Source: Anas platyrhynchos (lineage: Eukaryota; Chordata; Aves; Anseriformes; Anatidae). From it: a stretch of 64,000 nt of DNA. The DNA is taken from the NCBI RefSeq assembly GCF_047663525.1, contig NC_092587.1, positions 37,253,001 through 37,317,000 of the forward strand, given 5' to 3'. Of this stretch, positions 10,243-23,800 are shown one piece after another. The first letter of the stretch is position 1, and each line of letters opens with the position of its first letter. The notes beneath the pieces are model-generated. The model worked only from the letters and a program-made list of their open reading frames with translations. It made no database searches and was not told where the DNA came from. Made by a program: the position numbers and the translations under genes.

Positions 10243-13200
10243 TTTTTAAGTGATCAAGCTCCACAGGAGTCTTATTTCAGTCAGCCCTCTGCCCAGCAAT
10301 GAAAACATCAGTAATGGAAATTGATTCTTCTTTACAGAACTTGAAAATAAGCTTCTCATTCAGCTATTCATTATGAAGATATCCTAACACATTTCTGGGC
10401 ATGATCGTTAGCAATGGCAGAAGGGATTTGTTTTCTATGGAAGAAACGGTATTAACACAAAGACTAGGAGAGTACATATAGCATTTGACCTTTACATTCT
10501 TGCCTCGTTCATGATAGGTTTAATGATGTGTAAAACACTGAGAATTTGTTGGAAGGAGGATTATTTTATTAAAATTGCTTAGCCTGAGACCGTTAAATGA
10601 ATTCAGAAAAGACCTCAGCACAAACAAGTGCGAGACCTCGGTGCCGACACTGCTGACTCAGGCTTTTAGTGGAGGATGTTAGATTCACCTACCTCCCCTG
10701 ACAGTAACACTTTTGTTACAGGGTAAGTACCATATTTCCTCTGACAGTAACACTTTTGCTTATATATCTGCTATCCCATCAAAACCATTTTTTTCTGACC
10801 TCTGTTGGGTTCTGTTACATAATTTCTGGGTCTATTAAATAAAAGATGCTACATTATAAACATCATAAAATCAGTATTTCATATCATGAAAAGTCTACAT
10901 GGGTGGGAACTAGTAGTTTGTTGTAGTCCCAAGCTTCAGTTGCGTTCTTGGTGTAAACAGCTTTATTTTCACCTCAGAAACACTGATGTAGTGGAGTTCC
11001 AAGAGAGTCCCCAGAGACAACGTGGGACGACAACATGCAGCTGCTACTGATATTACTACTGCTGCCCCGGGACCACTGATGCGGTAACTTCTATTGCAGT
11101 GTCAGGAGGAATCAGTGATTAATACAAAACCAAAAATTAACAGTCAGTGGAAGTGCACCAGATGTTAGCACGGTGGCCCTGCCTCTGCACAACTGCTGCT
11201 GACATGGGTGAAACATAAAGATAAGTTTTAGTCGGACTTGCCGATCAGAGCCATCATGTAGCTCACGTGGACGGGAGAAAAGAGAATTTAGACCATACCA
11301 GGGTACACAGCTTCGTGCCACCAGAAAAACCTCTATTTGCCTCTCCACCATACAGCTAGTTCTCCTAATTTGGAGCGTAAAATCAAGCACCTATTATGCG
11401 ACTCTGTCACTTTATTTAGTGACCTACATATATCCAACTGTGTCTTGCAAATAGTCAGATCAGGTGAAGTGAAACTTCTGTGCTTCCTGTTAATGTGGTG
11501 TGCTTGCACAGCAGTGACTCAGTGGCATGGCAAAGTGGAATTACTGACATAGTGCATCTCGAAGCAAACCACTCTAACTGGGAACACCATTTCGCGAGCT
11601 GGTTTATAACCCAAAATTCAGCGGTATATGCTTACTTGGGTTAAGAAATAGCCTCAGCATCACGCACTTTAATTTACCAAGTACAATCAGTTTTACCACG
11701 TAACAAATCCACAGCACCATCAGTAATAGAATTGTTCTAAGGGGAGCAACATTGTTTAAGGTAGAGTACTTCTACCCAGATCCCACCCACTGAGGGCCTG
11801 AGTTCAGCAGCATCTCCTGATGGCGAGCCCCAGGCTGCTGGGTCATTCTGTGTGACGGGGCTGCTGGAGAAGGAGGTGACAGTCCCCGTGGTGCTGGCAG
11901 TAGTCTTCCAGTTAGCATCGGTCTCTAGGAAGTCATCATTCCCCACTCCAGCCCTTCTCCGACCTCCAACAGTTACACTACTGCCCATCTCCCAAGGGAG
12001 TATCTTAGTCAGCAAGTTTCCTGTTGGAGTAGGGCTATTGTCAAGAGCGTGAGATTTATGGGGCCAAAGGGAGGCCAAACAAAGTAACTACAGCCTAGCA
12101 ATTAGGATGCTGTTTTCCTGGGTTATCTGTTTTTAGCCACATGTCGTGTAAGCTGAAATACGTAAGCAGGCTGGAGCCAGCTTCCCGCTGGAAGCACAAA
12201 GAGCACGCTCTTCACGAGAGCACTCCTCTGGGAACACCTCAGCCCAGGAGGACACTGAGCTTCTGCGTGTTCCCACCAAGTCCTCATTACAGGCCTTGGG
12301 GATGAGAGCTGGGCACACAATGCCCCAGAACAAGGAGCATCACCAATGCCTCTGTGTGCGTGTGTGTGTGTCAATTTACTGGCTAGAAAGGGACCTGGGA
12401 AGGGTAATCCTAGAAGCATGTGCTTCCTGGATCCTGTCAGCCACTACTGTTCAACTTGAAGTCACCCCAGGACATGGAGACACCCCAGGACATGACAGTG
12501 TTAAACAAAGCCACCCTGAGCAAAAAACGTGTTTATAAACACACACACACACACCATGTGTAGGTATCAGACTTAAACACAGTTAGAAGTAGAGTAAAAG
12601 TAAAAGCTTTGAGGCCCACTCAAAAAACCTGCACAGGTTACGACCTCAGTTACTTCAGGAAAGGCAAACTAGCATGAACATAGATTAGTCACATTTACAA
12701 ACTCACGTGCTTTACTAGAAAACTTGATCGAAACCTCTGAAGGCAATGGGGAGTAAGAAACTTCAGCCGTCCTTTTTCCCTCCATCCAAAGAACTGCCTG
12801 CATTCTGCATTTACTGCCATGACTGTACGGCCAAGGGGAAGCTCATACCAGCAAAGGAGTGCTTTTGTTCTTGTGCCTTTGTTCCAGCGCCATGAATGAA
12901 CTAATCTGATCCTACAAAAGGTAAATAAACTTCCAACACTATCAGGTGTTATTTGGCTTCCCAAAGGGCTTCCAGCCTCCAGGTGAACCTTGTGCTGTTC
13001 TCGGTCCTCCACACCGACAGGACACTGAAGGACCACTGAGCACCGTCCCTTGGGGTTTCTTGGGGCTCTTCCTATATCACATATACTACAGACGAGCTGT
13101 AGTCAATATCCGAGTATTTAGGCAACTCCTTTACATTGTTCACATGGCACTCCAGGTGTCCCTTCATCATACCAGCAAACTCAGAACAAAAAGGAAAACA

Positions 13201-16200
13201 GAACTTGGATATGTAGGAAATTGGGGTTTTGGGGTTAGCTACCACCCACTGCCCTCTTTACAGCTTCTGCTGCAATCATTGCTTACCAGCATCACTTTCC
13301 TACCAGTTTTCAAAGCCAGATGAATCTGCACCAAAGACCTGGCAGCACCCCAGGGAGTTAACTGTAGCTCCAAACACTTCAGGAGACACAGGTCTGCGGA
13401 GGTTTGGGTAACTGCAGGAATTGGGAGTGTAATTTAGGTGGCTTCAAATGAAATTAGTTTTGTTGTTTTGTTTTGTTTTTATTAGAACAATTTAAGTACT
13501 AATGAGAAGTTTTCATTATCTCTCATTTGTGTGTGTCTGGGTAATGGAACTATTTTGTTACAGGCTCTGCTGTAAATCAGTCAACTAGTGCATAGCAGAA
13601 CTTCCACTTGCATCAGATGGTAACCGGGCTCTTTGCAGACGAAATTTACCACCCGGTGACAACTGCTCTGCCACCACAGCACCAGCTGCCAGCCCAGCCT
13701 TGCAGGAACAGGCAGCTGTAATGAAGCAGCATGGCATTATGCAAATAAAAGCACGCGAAGTTTTTCAAAGAAACTGTGCTTCCTGCCCCTCTTCAAATAA
13801 TACAAAATTGCTGGGCGACTATTACAGATAGCAGAGGAAGAAAAATGAATTTCCCAGTGCTGTCAGCAATGATGCCGAGAATCAGATGAAGGAAACATCT
13901 TGGTAACATGAAGAATTGGAGTGAAGGATAGATGTGGTGACTGGTAACTTCCCGTCCCTTCACCCTTCTGTAACACAGACTGGTTTCAGCCTGTGACCCT
14001 TAGGTCCAGGGCAAATTCAGACTACCTGTAAGACATCAGTGAAAGCACATCTGTTTTCAGGAGGCTGTTAATCACTACACAGGGATCCACATGAGCAACA
14101 CATGGGTCTATTAATCAAAAAAGGCTGAGAATCCCTATGTAACAGCACACCCACAGTGACTTAGGCATCACTGGAAGAGCACTGGGCAGCCTTAGGACTT
14201 AATCCAGACATAAACATTCCTTCTTGTCTACCAATTACTTGTCATTAAATGTAATCTAGCACTGGTGGCTAAAGAAACTGACTGCTCACATTTGGAAGGT
14301 TAATGACATTCATATACTTCACACAGGCATTAAAATTTTAAAGTAATATCTAAATATTACTGCAAAATCACTGCATTTTAGCAGGACTTTTATTGGATGG
14401 AATTACCCGCAACCCGAAATTTTCTCAAAACCCTTTTCTCCATAGCTGTAAAGCCCTAACTGATCCTTCCCAAACTGTTCAGTCCAGGGTTTCAGGGATA
14501 AGCTCAGCATTTTAAGGCTGATGCACCATGAAAGGCACTGAAAGTTGAGACACTGGAAAGAAACAAAAGCCCGGTGACATAAAATGATGCCTAAATACTA
14601 CCTTGCTGCTACTGTAAGCATGATGTAAATCCTCAAAACTCTCTTCATTCTCAGGGGGGTATCCAAACTTTCCTGGAGAAATTGCCTAAGCACTTATAAA
14701 GATGTTTCATCCCTCCCACTGAAGTCAAGCCACTGTGAGCAATTCAGCCAGGAGGAGGAGGACGCTAGAAGCAAGCACAGCTTGGGGAATAGTGAACACA
14801 GCTTTGCTCCAGTCCCTAGTCCAGCAACTTTTTATATGCAAAGCAGAGAAGATTCAGTAGAAGTGTGAGGTATGGGAAGGGCTTTTCCCCAGTGGCAGTG
14901 GTCTGTGAGGAGAGACTGACTGACAGGTGGTTGAGAGCTGTGAACCCACAGCAGTGAGATTCACCCAGTACTGGAAGATCTGCAATTCAACCAACTATTG
15001 TGCTGGTTTTGTAAATCTTGTCCTTGACAAACTCCCAAAGCTGTTTCTTCCTTACAGATGCATCTCCTACTGGCACCTGACTTCCTCCTTGTTTAACTTT
15101 TTTGTCTCCCCACTTCAAGGTTTTTAAGATTTCCTTGACTGAAAACAATACACAGTCACTGTACAGCACGCATTTGTGATTATTAATAAAGGGTGCACTT
15201 TTGAACTTTTTCCATGTTCAGATTACTGGAAAACACAACAGGAAACATGTTTGAAAGCTGGACTGAGTCAGAAAAACAAAATTAAAAAAAAAAATCTTGA
15301 AGAACTAGATAAACAACAATAGCAGAAAGCAGGCCCAAAAAATTGTGTCTGCCTCAAAGACTGCAGAAGAACATCCTTCAGAAGCTTTGCACTTATGCTA
15401 GTGCAAAAAGGGTATTTTATCTACATTTCACCTATTTCTGTCCCAAAGTAACTTCAATTAGAACATTTCAGACAAAAGCTAAGGTGTTCACATGGGAAAT
15501 ATCACGATGAAGTATGGCATGCCAGGGGTTTCCATTTTCATCTCTAAACTGGTCTGTACCCTTGTGCAACAAAATCATCTCCCTCCTCTACCACTTCTGT
15601 TGTCTCCCTGCCAGAAAACACCAGACTCACAGTGCAGTACTTGAAGAAAAACTGATATATATGTTATTAAAACATTTTTTTTATTTTTTTTTTTACTTCC
15701 AGGCCTTAAAATCAGGCCTGCACAAAAACTGATTGAGCTGCCAGATAACCAGAAATCCCAGGCAACTCTAGAAAAGTAAAAAATAAGTTTTTTAAGAAGA
15801 GGACACAGCTCATAAAACTCGTGTTGGTTTACCATAGGGAAGTATTGGAAGATGAGAGCTCTTGGCTATGACAAGCATTAAACAATATGAAGAACATGGA
15901 CAGAAGACAACCAAATTAACCCTGCCACAACATATCGCAGCAATGTTTCCATCTTAACAAAAAGATTTCCAGCTTTAGCCATTAAGTCTCCCACTGTAAA
16001 ACTATTATTTTACAGGAAAGCTGTCAGTTTTCATAAAATATGTTTCACACAAAAATAGGGAATCTTCTTCATTAGAAACTTTCTGACCAATTACAACTTC
16101 AGTATTAGGTGTATCCCAAAGAATAAGTCCAGAAGTCTTTGAGACAAAATAAAATGCCTTGATTTGTTTCAAACTCTGCTGGTAGGAAGTTACTGCAATG

Positions 16201-16519
16201 CAGAAATTCTGGAAGTGGACACTGGTTTCCATCATGATCAGTGCTGGATACCGTTCATTTTGTGTATCAACACCTCATTTGTTGGTGACTATCCTCTTGG
16301 GCACTGCAGCCTTTCAGCTTGCGTAGCACCCATCTGCTCAGGACTCCAAATATCAACATATGCGCATAGCTTTACTAAGTTATTCTTTCTAAATACTTGT
16401 TCTGAGGTCTTGTCTTTCAAAAGTCCATCGATGTTCCAGCTGAACAGCTGTTCTAATAAACAAAGAAGTGTCAACATAATAGACTCTACCAGTTTATCTG
16501 GCATAATTTGAATAGAAAC
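10243..16519. other. IL22-MDM1 intergenic region, right part
   Basis: No gene recognised. Simple repeats: a TG-rich run near 12354-12371 and a CA run at 12540-12554. An 18-bp direct duplication (CTGACAGTAACACTTTTG) lies at 10698 and 10741. Otherwise unremarkable AT-rich DNA. Confidence 0.55.
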
Positions 16520-17694
16520 AAAGCCAACTTGACCTTTTTTATTTTAAGTATTACACAGACGTAATTGCGTACAAAATCAGAATGCATACAAATGTGTACA
16601 AAATTCAAACTGTTCTAGTACAAAATTTCCAAATTAAATATTATTAAAACTTGAAGCCGCGTGAGAAGAAACAAACCACTGTAAGAGTTGGCTGCTAGCC
16701 ATCTACTTCTTCTATTTCATGTTAATTTGTTTGCATCAGTTGCAAAGAGAAATCAGGCTGTCAGCATAAATCACGAATATTTTTTGCTGTGACAACCGTA
16801 ACAGTAGTCAAGTCTCCCATAAACAGGCAACTAGAAAGAGGTAATTAAAATGTCAAAGTCAAGAAAACATTCTTCTTTTATTCTAAGATATCAACTACCC
16901 CAAAGTACCTGAGGTTGAAGAGGGGCTGGGAAAGACCATTGTTTAAAGTGGCTAAGGTTGCTTTTTCTAGGTAAGTTGACATTAACATTAAATATGGGTC
17001 TTGCCCACAAAACATTTTGCTACATCTGACAAGCTGCAGAACTGTACACATTGATCTTTAACAGTCATCCTGGCCAAAAAACTGTGGGCAATCAACAAAC
17101 CCTGAAGCTTAATGCCCTTTTCTGAAACTCTTGTATGTTCCGTCTTAGCTTCCCTAAGAAGTAATAAGAGCTTTTTGGTAACAGGCTAAAAGTATTAAGT
17201 AGCAAAAGCAACAAGTTTTGCGATAGTGCTGTGTTGCACTCACACTTCATACAGTAACAGAATCAAATACACCACAGTTGCCTTTAAAATACCTGGTTAA
17301 AATCAAGCAACTGAGACGTTTGGTGAATGATATTGCTCCCCCTGAATACTGTCCCACATCATACTGCCAGACTGCAGCAGAATACCCTGAAAAGTAACAC
17401 ACAGGTTACTGGGTATAGTAATTGTCTGGTTTTCAAGAGGTGCTATTAAAAACAAAACAAAGAACAAAAAAAACATGGCTATGTAACATAATTCTCAAAT
17501 ATGAAGGACCTATATTTTCAACACTGGTTTAAATGTCAAAATTTTAAATTGGGATGGCAAGTCCTAAAGTTGAGCCATAGTAGTGACAAGTGAAAGGATG
17601 CTACATGGCACCTACAATCATCATTTTTAAAAATTTACACTATAACCTATAAAAATAAATATTTTTACAGTTTCTATAAAACAGGTGGGAGAGC
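16520..17694 (-). other. MDM1: MDM1 3' untranslated region (inferred)
   Basis: AT-rich sequence follows the MDM1 stop. Two minus-strand AATAAA hexamers, at 16882-16877 and 16543-16538, are candidate poly(A) signals, giving a 3' UTR of about 0.85 or 1.2 kb. The end is inferred from these motifs alone. Confidence 0.45.
16538..16543 (-). terminator. Candidate distal MDM1 poly(A) signal
   Basis: Minus-strand AATAAA lies about 1.15 kb after the stop codon. A proximal alternative lies at 16882-16877. Confidence 0.4.
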
Positions 17695-17804
17695 CTATGT
17701 CTTGCCCCAGAAGTCCTCCTTCCTCTTCTGAGCTCGTTCCAGTATCTGAGATGCAAGTGAGCTAGATGCTGCCGAGCGAGCAGAAATCTGAGACAGCCTG
17801 TCAT
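17695..17804 (-). CDS. MDM1: MDM1 exon 14 (C-terminus)
   Basis: The acceptor CCCCAACAG ends at 17805 and the TAG stop is at 17697-17695. It encodes residues 690-725 with [20 protein letters not shown] and the terminal WGKT, a highly conserved MDM1 ending. Confidence 0.95.
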
Positions 17805-20800
17805 CTGTTGGGGAAAGCAACAAGGGAAAAAATAAACACAAAGATTAAATACGCACTTAAAACACAGTCACATTCATGGCAGACTTGGGAAGTACAGGTA
17901 TTTTTATACCCTCTATAACGGTAGGTAATAAAATAGTATCACAATATACTTTGATTCTATTACTTGGTAACTTACACACAGGAGAAGAATTTCACTAGAA
18001 AGCTACTATGAGATCATGTAAAGCTTAAGAGAGCTACATGCCCAGCACCTAAACTCAAGAATGAGATCCCCACTGTCACCTGGGGAATTTTGAAAGTACT
18101 GCCCGATTCTCCAAGTCGTCTTTACATTTACTCTCCTGTCAGGGACCTCAGAAATTGCTCCTCTGTAGAGACTAGACTCCAACAAAAACATTCATGAAAG
18201 CAAACCACTTCAAGCAAACAGGACAACCTTTGAATGCCACAACTAAAATATCACAACCTATGCTGCCAAAAGAGCTCTTTTGTGCCACAAGCAGTTAGCG
18301 TGCCACAAGCTGTTAAAAGAAATGTATCTTCTGAACAAAACAGGAAGTTTAACACAACAGCAACAAGCATGCTTTATAAATGTACTTCTGAAAAGTCTTC
18401 TTTTTGAATACAGGATCCACTTCACACCCAACAGAACTTTGAAAATTAAACAGCCTGGATGCTGCTTCTCTAGTGAAGCACAACGTTTTACTTCTGCAAC
18501 ATCATTATTAACACATTGCTACAGCCCTGTCAAGATGCTTTCTATGAAAAATTACACCCATTCTTCTGCAATGGATTAAAAATACGTATATATGTCACTG
18601 CTTTCCAGGCCCCCTACCACCAAAACAACAAAGATTCTGCATCTACGTTCTACACAACCTGTACTTTGTCAGTGTTTCAATCAACTATTCAGCAGCATTT
18701 CTACATCCCTGAAATGCAGTGATCCAAACAGCTCACAACAGACTCACACGCTGCGCATAACAACTGTATTCCCATGTATGAGAAAGCTGCTAACTACACT
18801 TGTGTAATCAGACGTGTCCTTGGAGTAAGTCCCAGTTTTGTATGCAAATGAACAACTATGGACTAACGAAATATCTGTGAGCTGACACATTGCACCTGTT
18901 TCTGAAAGCTCATACACCATCATTCAGCTCATAGTAAAAAGAAAGAAAAAGAAACAGCAATTACTGCACTTCATCTGAGAGCTGCAAGCTTGTGGGAAGC
19001 TGCAGAGTACTATAGGATTTTGCATGGTTTACGTAGATACACAGATGCTTGGCTGAGCCATCTGCACAGCCCACACATTTTCCAGCCAACTGCAATGAGT
19101 GAAATAGAGAATCAGTCTGAACCTTGGTTAAAACCAAGGAGCCAAGAAGCATAAGGGGTACCAGAAAGGGCTTTGGTTATTCTGGGGTATATCTATAAAT
19201 AAACCGCTGTCAGATACAACCTCACGCTGCCCATACTCTAATCTGAACCAAACACAAGGGATTGCAAGTTGCACAGCACCACACCAAGGTCAACCCTATA
19301 CGTCAAGCTAAGAAATGATGTGTATCAGCCCAAACCTAATGAGGCTACAGTGCCTTTGGTTGACTCACACGACCAGAAGAGTTTTTTTTTGTGGCTGCCC
19401 ACAAAAGGGCCAAGAAGACACACTGGTGGCCCATGCACGCACTGGCTGCTCCCCCCGAGTAAATTTACAGTAAATGGAAGAAAAAGCCAAAACAGAAATC
19501 AGAATAACAGGATGCCTCTGCTCCCTAACACACGTAGCAGAGGAGCAGGTTTGAAAATTAAAGTCAGAGGAAACATTTTGTGCTACGTATCTGGTGGTGA
19601 ACACTCAAGCAAAATCTTTATCTGAAGATACGTGGTACCTTCTAAGTTGCATCCATAATTACTGAAGCTGCAACCTGAGCTGTGATCATTTTGCAGTTTG
19701 CTTCTGTTGCTACCAACACAAAGGCTTAAAAAAATTTGTGGGGAGGAAATGATTTTAGGTATGGAGTTGAGTAAGCTGTATTAAACATATTGAACCACAA
19801 TGGGCTGGTTAATTTTCAGCTGCATTTAATGGTTTATTTATTCTGGAATATTCCTTCATATTCCTACTTCACATTACCGGGGTGAACGTTTTTAATCTCT
19901 TTTGATAAAACAAATAGTGGTGTAGTTATTCATGCAAACACATAAACCAGTATTAGTTACTGTATTCAGAGACCTCCCAAGTGACTGCAAAAATAAAAAA
20001 TTAATATAGATAACACACATATGATATACAGGAATATTTTGTGATGAGAAATACCTTCATCATTATAGTTTCTTTCCTGAAGGGGTAACTGGAAAGATCT
20101 CAGTTTTGGATTCCCAATGTTTCCTAAGAGAAAAAAGTCAAAGCACATTTTGGAATCATTTCAAAAGAGACAAAGCATAATATTTAATTGTACAACACTT
20201 TAAAATGTTGCATTATTTCCATCAACACCAGTCTTTCAAACTAAACATGCCAAGAACTCCATGAGACTCCTTTACCCTAAGCTGATGCTGAGCTAGAACA
20301 CAGCACCAATTCTACATAACTTAATACATAAACTTTATTTTGACTAAGGGGTGAAGGATTCCTCATTATCAGATTTATGCCCTCAGTGCCCTCAACAGTT
20401 GTCAAAAATCTCTTGAAATGCTCCAGCACAAATTTCTCCTCAAAGAAAAATTTTCACAGGGAATTAAAACAAAAAACAAAACAAACAAACAAAAAACCAA
20501 TTTCAGTGTTTTTTCTCAATATCCAATAAATCTTTTATGTTTTTTCATTATTTTATTATTATTATTATTTGTTTGTTTCCATGTTCTGCAAAACTATTTA
20601 AGGAGCTTATTTCTCAGAAATCCACAACTACTGCAAAATACCATGTTTTAGAGGTCCAGTTACACATCACTCCACATATACATACCAGTTGTGGCCTAAA
20701 GATTAAACATAACAACTGTTCATGCTAAACCAAATTATTCTCATAATGAGTAAGTACTTATTGAAATTAACATAGAAAAATTAGACAACGGACCACTAGA

Positions 20801-23800
20801 ACACAATGATGTTGGTGGAATCTGAAACCAAGGTAGGCAGCTGTGCACACCCTCTCAGCAAGACACAGTAGAAAAGCTTCCATTTACAAACACCACATTC
20901 TTTATGGCCATTAAGGCCAGAATACTGCAAGGTAACCATTTCCATCCCCTGACACTAACACGGCCAGTTAATAAGCAAAACCCACCATTATGCTGGAATT
21001 CAGGATCCTTGAGAGTTCCCTGAATACGGGGAGAGGGACTCCAACAAGACACAGGGCAGCTTCTGGCTGACTTCAGCAGAGGAGGTACAGAGGAATGCTC
21101 TTCATGTGCTGAGTTATGAGAAACTTGCTTATCAGAAACACTGTTAGGAGGCCACTGATCCTGCCTAAGCGGCAGAGGATCGAGAGTTCCCAGCCCAGCA
21201 GGTGGAGAGGTAAGGAGTGAAACAGCTTTCATTTCCACATCAGGCTAAAACAGAAGATGGAGGGTGGGGAGGGAGAAAAGCAACAACAAAAAAAAGTAGC
21301 TCATACATACTGTTTTAAGTATACTCACACCAGCCTTCAAGTACAGACCCTCATGCATACAACAAATGTTTTTAATAGGAAAAAAATCAAGGGCTTCTTA
21401 TGGAAACTTGTGTTTTTGTTTTAAAAAACATACATTTAGCAGAAAAAGCCAAAAAGGAGCTCATCTAATCTCTCTCTTTTACTTGATAAAAAAATACATA
21501 TTTATTCAGATATCATCCCTTTTAGTCACAGATGCTGATAACTTTAGGATAAAATATCACACAAGAAAAAGAATTATCGAGTAAAGTACTCAAATTACTT
21601 TAAAAGCATTTTGCTGAAATGCAAAATGCTAAGTTCCCTTCCTTACTCACCCGGAAGGACCTTCTTTTTGTAGCTTCTCTTATACTTTGCTTAGCTGAAG
21701 AAAGGTCTGTTCCTAAACCTCGCACTCTCGGCTGTGAAGATGAAGACCTGAGTTTAGGAGGAGACACTAGAACTGCACCTCCTATTGTAGTGGAGAAAAT
21801 GAAAAATAAATTATTACCATAAAAAAAAAAAACTTACTGAATTCATACATGTCTTTTTTTTTTTCTTTAGTTCTTGAAATACATTTTTGCATTTAAAAGT
21901 CTTTTTACCAACAGCAGGGGTAGTGAGATCGTGATGAGTCCTCTGTGCTCTACCAAGTGCTCTCAGCTTTGGAGTAGGAAGTCTGCCGCCTGGCTCTGAG
22001 GATACAGAAGAAGAATCTGACACAGCTGCAGAATTCAGCAGTAAGGCATTCTCACTGCAAAAATGAGAAATGATTACAAGGTTAGCTAAGGACTCAGGCA
22101 TCTTGCATTCAAACTTTTGATTTCTAACACATCCCTACAATGAAGGTAAGTCAGCGAGGGCCATAAAATACCAACAGCCGGTAGCTACAACACCTGTTTG
22201 CAACAGCAAATCCTGAACTCCAGCCCCTAAGTCTCGGTTTCTGTAATTTTTTTTTTGGTAACGTAACTGGATAAAATACATAAACAGTTTGAAGCTACAA
22301 ATTCAGACTCCCTCTGTCCCAATAAACCTTGAATGCTTTGCAGCACAGTAGCACAGACTCAACCTGAGGGCTGGAACCTCGCCCAGCGTAACTTTGAACC
22401 TGACGTTGCCAATAGTCACCTCGGAGGTGGGAATGTGGGTTTGTCTCTTTTCAGTCAATGTGGTGGAACCGAAACCAAGTATCCCACATTTATGCAACCA
22501 CTCCAGCCCCCAGGTAATTATATAAATCAGCACTACCACTTCTGTCTTCTTCCTCCAGATGCATCGCAAAATAGGGTGGCAGCATGCCCACACTGTGTGA
22601 GGAACCTGATCCTACCAGTGCATGCTAGACACGCTCTGAGGACCTCTAGGCAAGGAGTGCCTCGTTTCTAGCTCTCAAGCAGGCTTGGATAGCATGCAGA
22701 TGTTAAGCTGCATGGCCACACCTAGAGCAGATCTCAGCGCGCACAACCACATTTCAAGATGACAGAGAATCTTCAATGTCAATCCAAGAAACATCAATGA
22801 ACTGCATCATCTCTACAATCTTAGAAACTTAAAGTTTTCAGGTGACAGTTTTGAATGTTGAGGCCTGTGTTTCATTTCTATCTGGGTCTAGCATCTCAAC
22901 CTTTCCTTGCCTGGTTTTGCATACAGGATATAATCCCCAAAGGAGATCATTCCATTTCCTTACCTTATATTTGTGGGGTGACACACAAGAGGAAATACAA
23001 AATGCTTAGGTAGTACGGTAACAAGGGCCAGAGTTATTCAGCTTTAAATATATACCAAACTAAAATACTGTTCTACCAAAAATGTCTGCAAAAGTTGCAC
23101 AGTAAAAGGACAGAGACTTCTGTAAGTAGATTTAACATGGATCTTTCAACTGCCAAACACAGTACTATGCACTGTACAATTCACATGGTTCTGAATATCC
23201 CCACACTTTTTTCCCACCTGGGCTCAGTAACATAATCACTAGTGATTACTGGATGCTAGTAATTTTTTTTTCTCCCAAGTACTCTACCTTTTTCCATGAG
23301 TTTTATTCAGAAAACAGGCACTTAACAAGATTAGCATGGATTCTGTCTTTTGAATCTTATCAATCCTATACTATCAACCTGAAGCAAATTGTGAGCTTTA
23401 ATTTTCACTATACTTTGCTGCTGTGCAATGAACAGCCTGTTCTGATAGGCCTATACCACAAATTTTAAAGTTTTTGGAAAAATGCATTACAGTTTGTCAT
23501 GCTTCTATTGATATTACAGCTTCAGCCTGACAAGCTAGAAAGCCAGTATTCTTCTATCAACCAGCTCAATGTCTTGAAATTTCTTACTCCTTGTTGTACA
23601 ATTAAAAAACAAAAGTAGACACACTAAATTATACTCTTATAAGAACAAAAACTAGTTAACATACAATTTCTGAGATGTTAGAGAAAAAAATTAAATATAT
23701 GACAAACATGTTCAGTTTTACCCTTCAACTTTGTTATCTTCATTGGTTTCCTTATTGTTTTCTTCTAAATTCTGCACCACAACTGCAGCTTTTTCATTTT

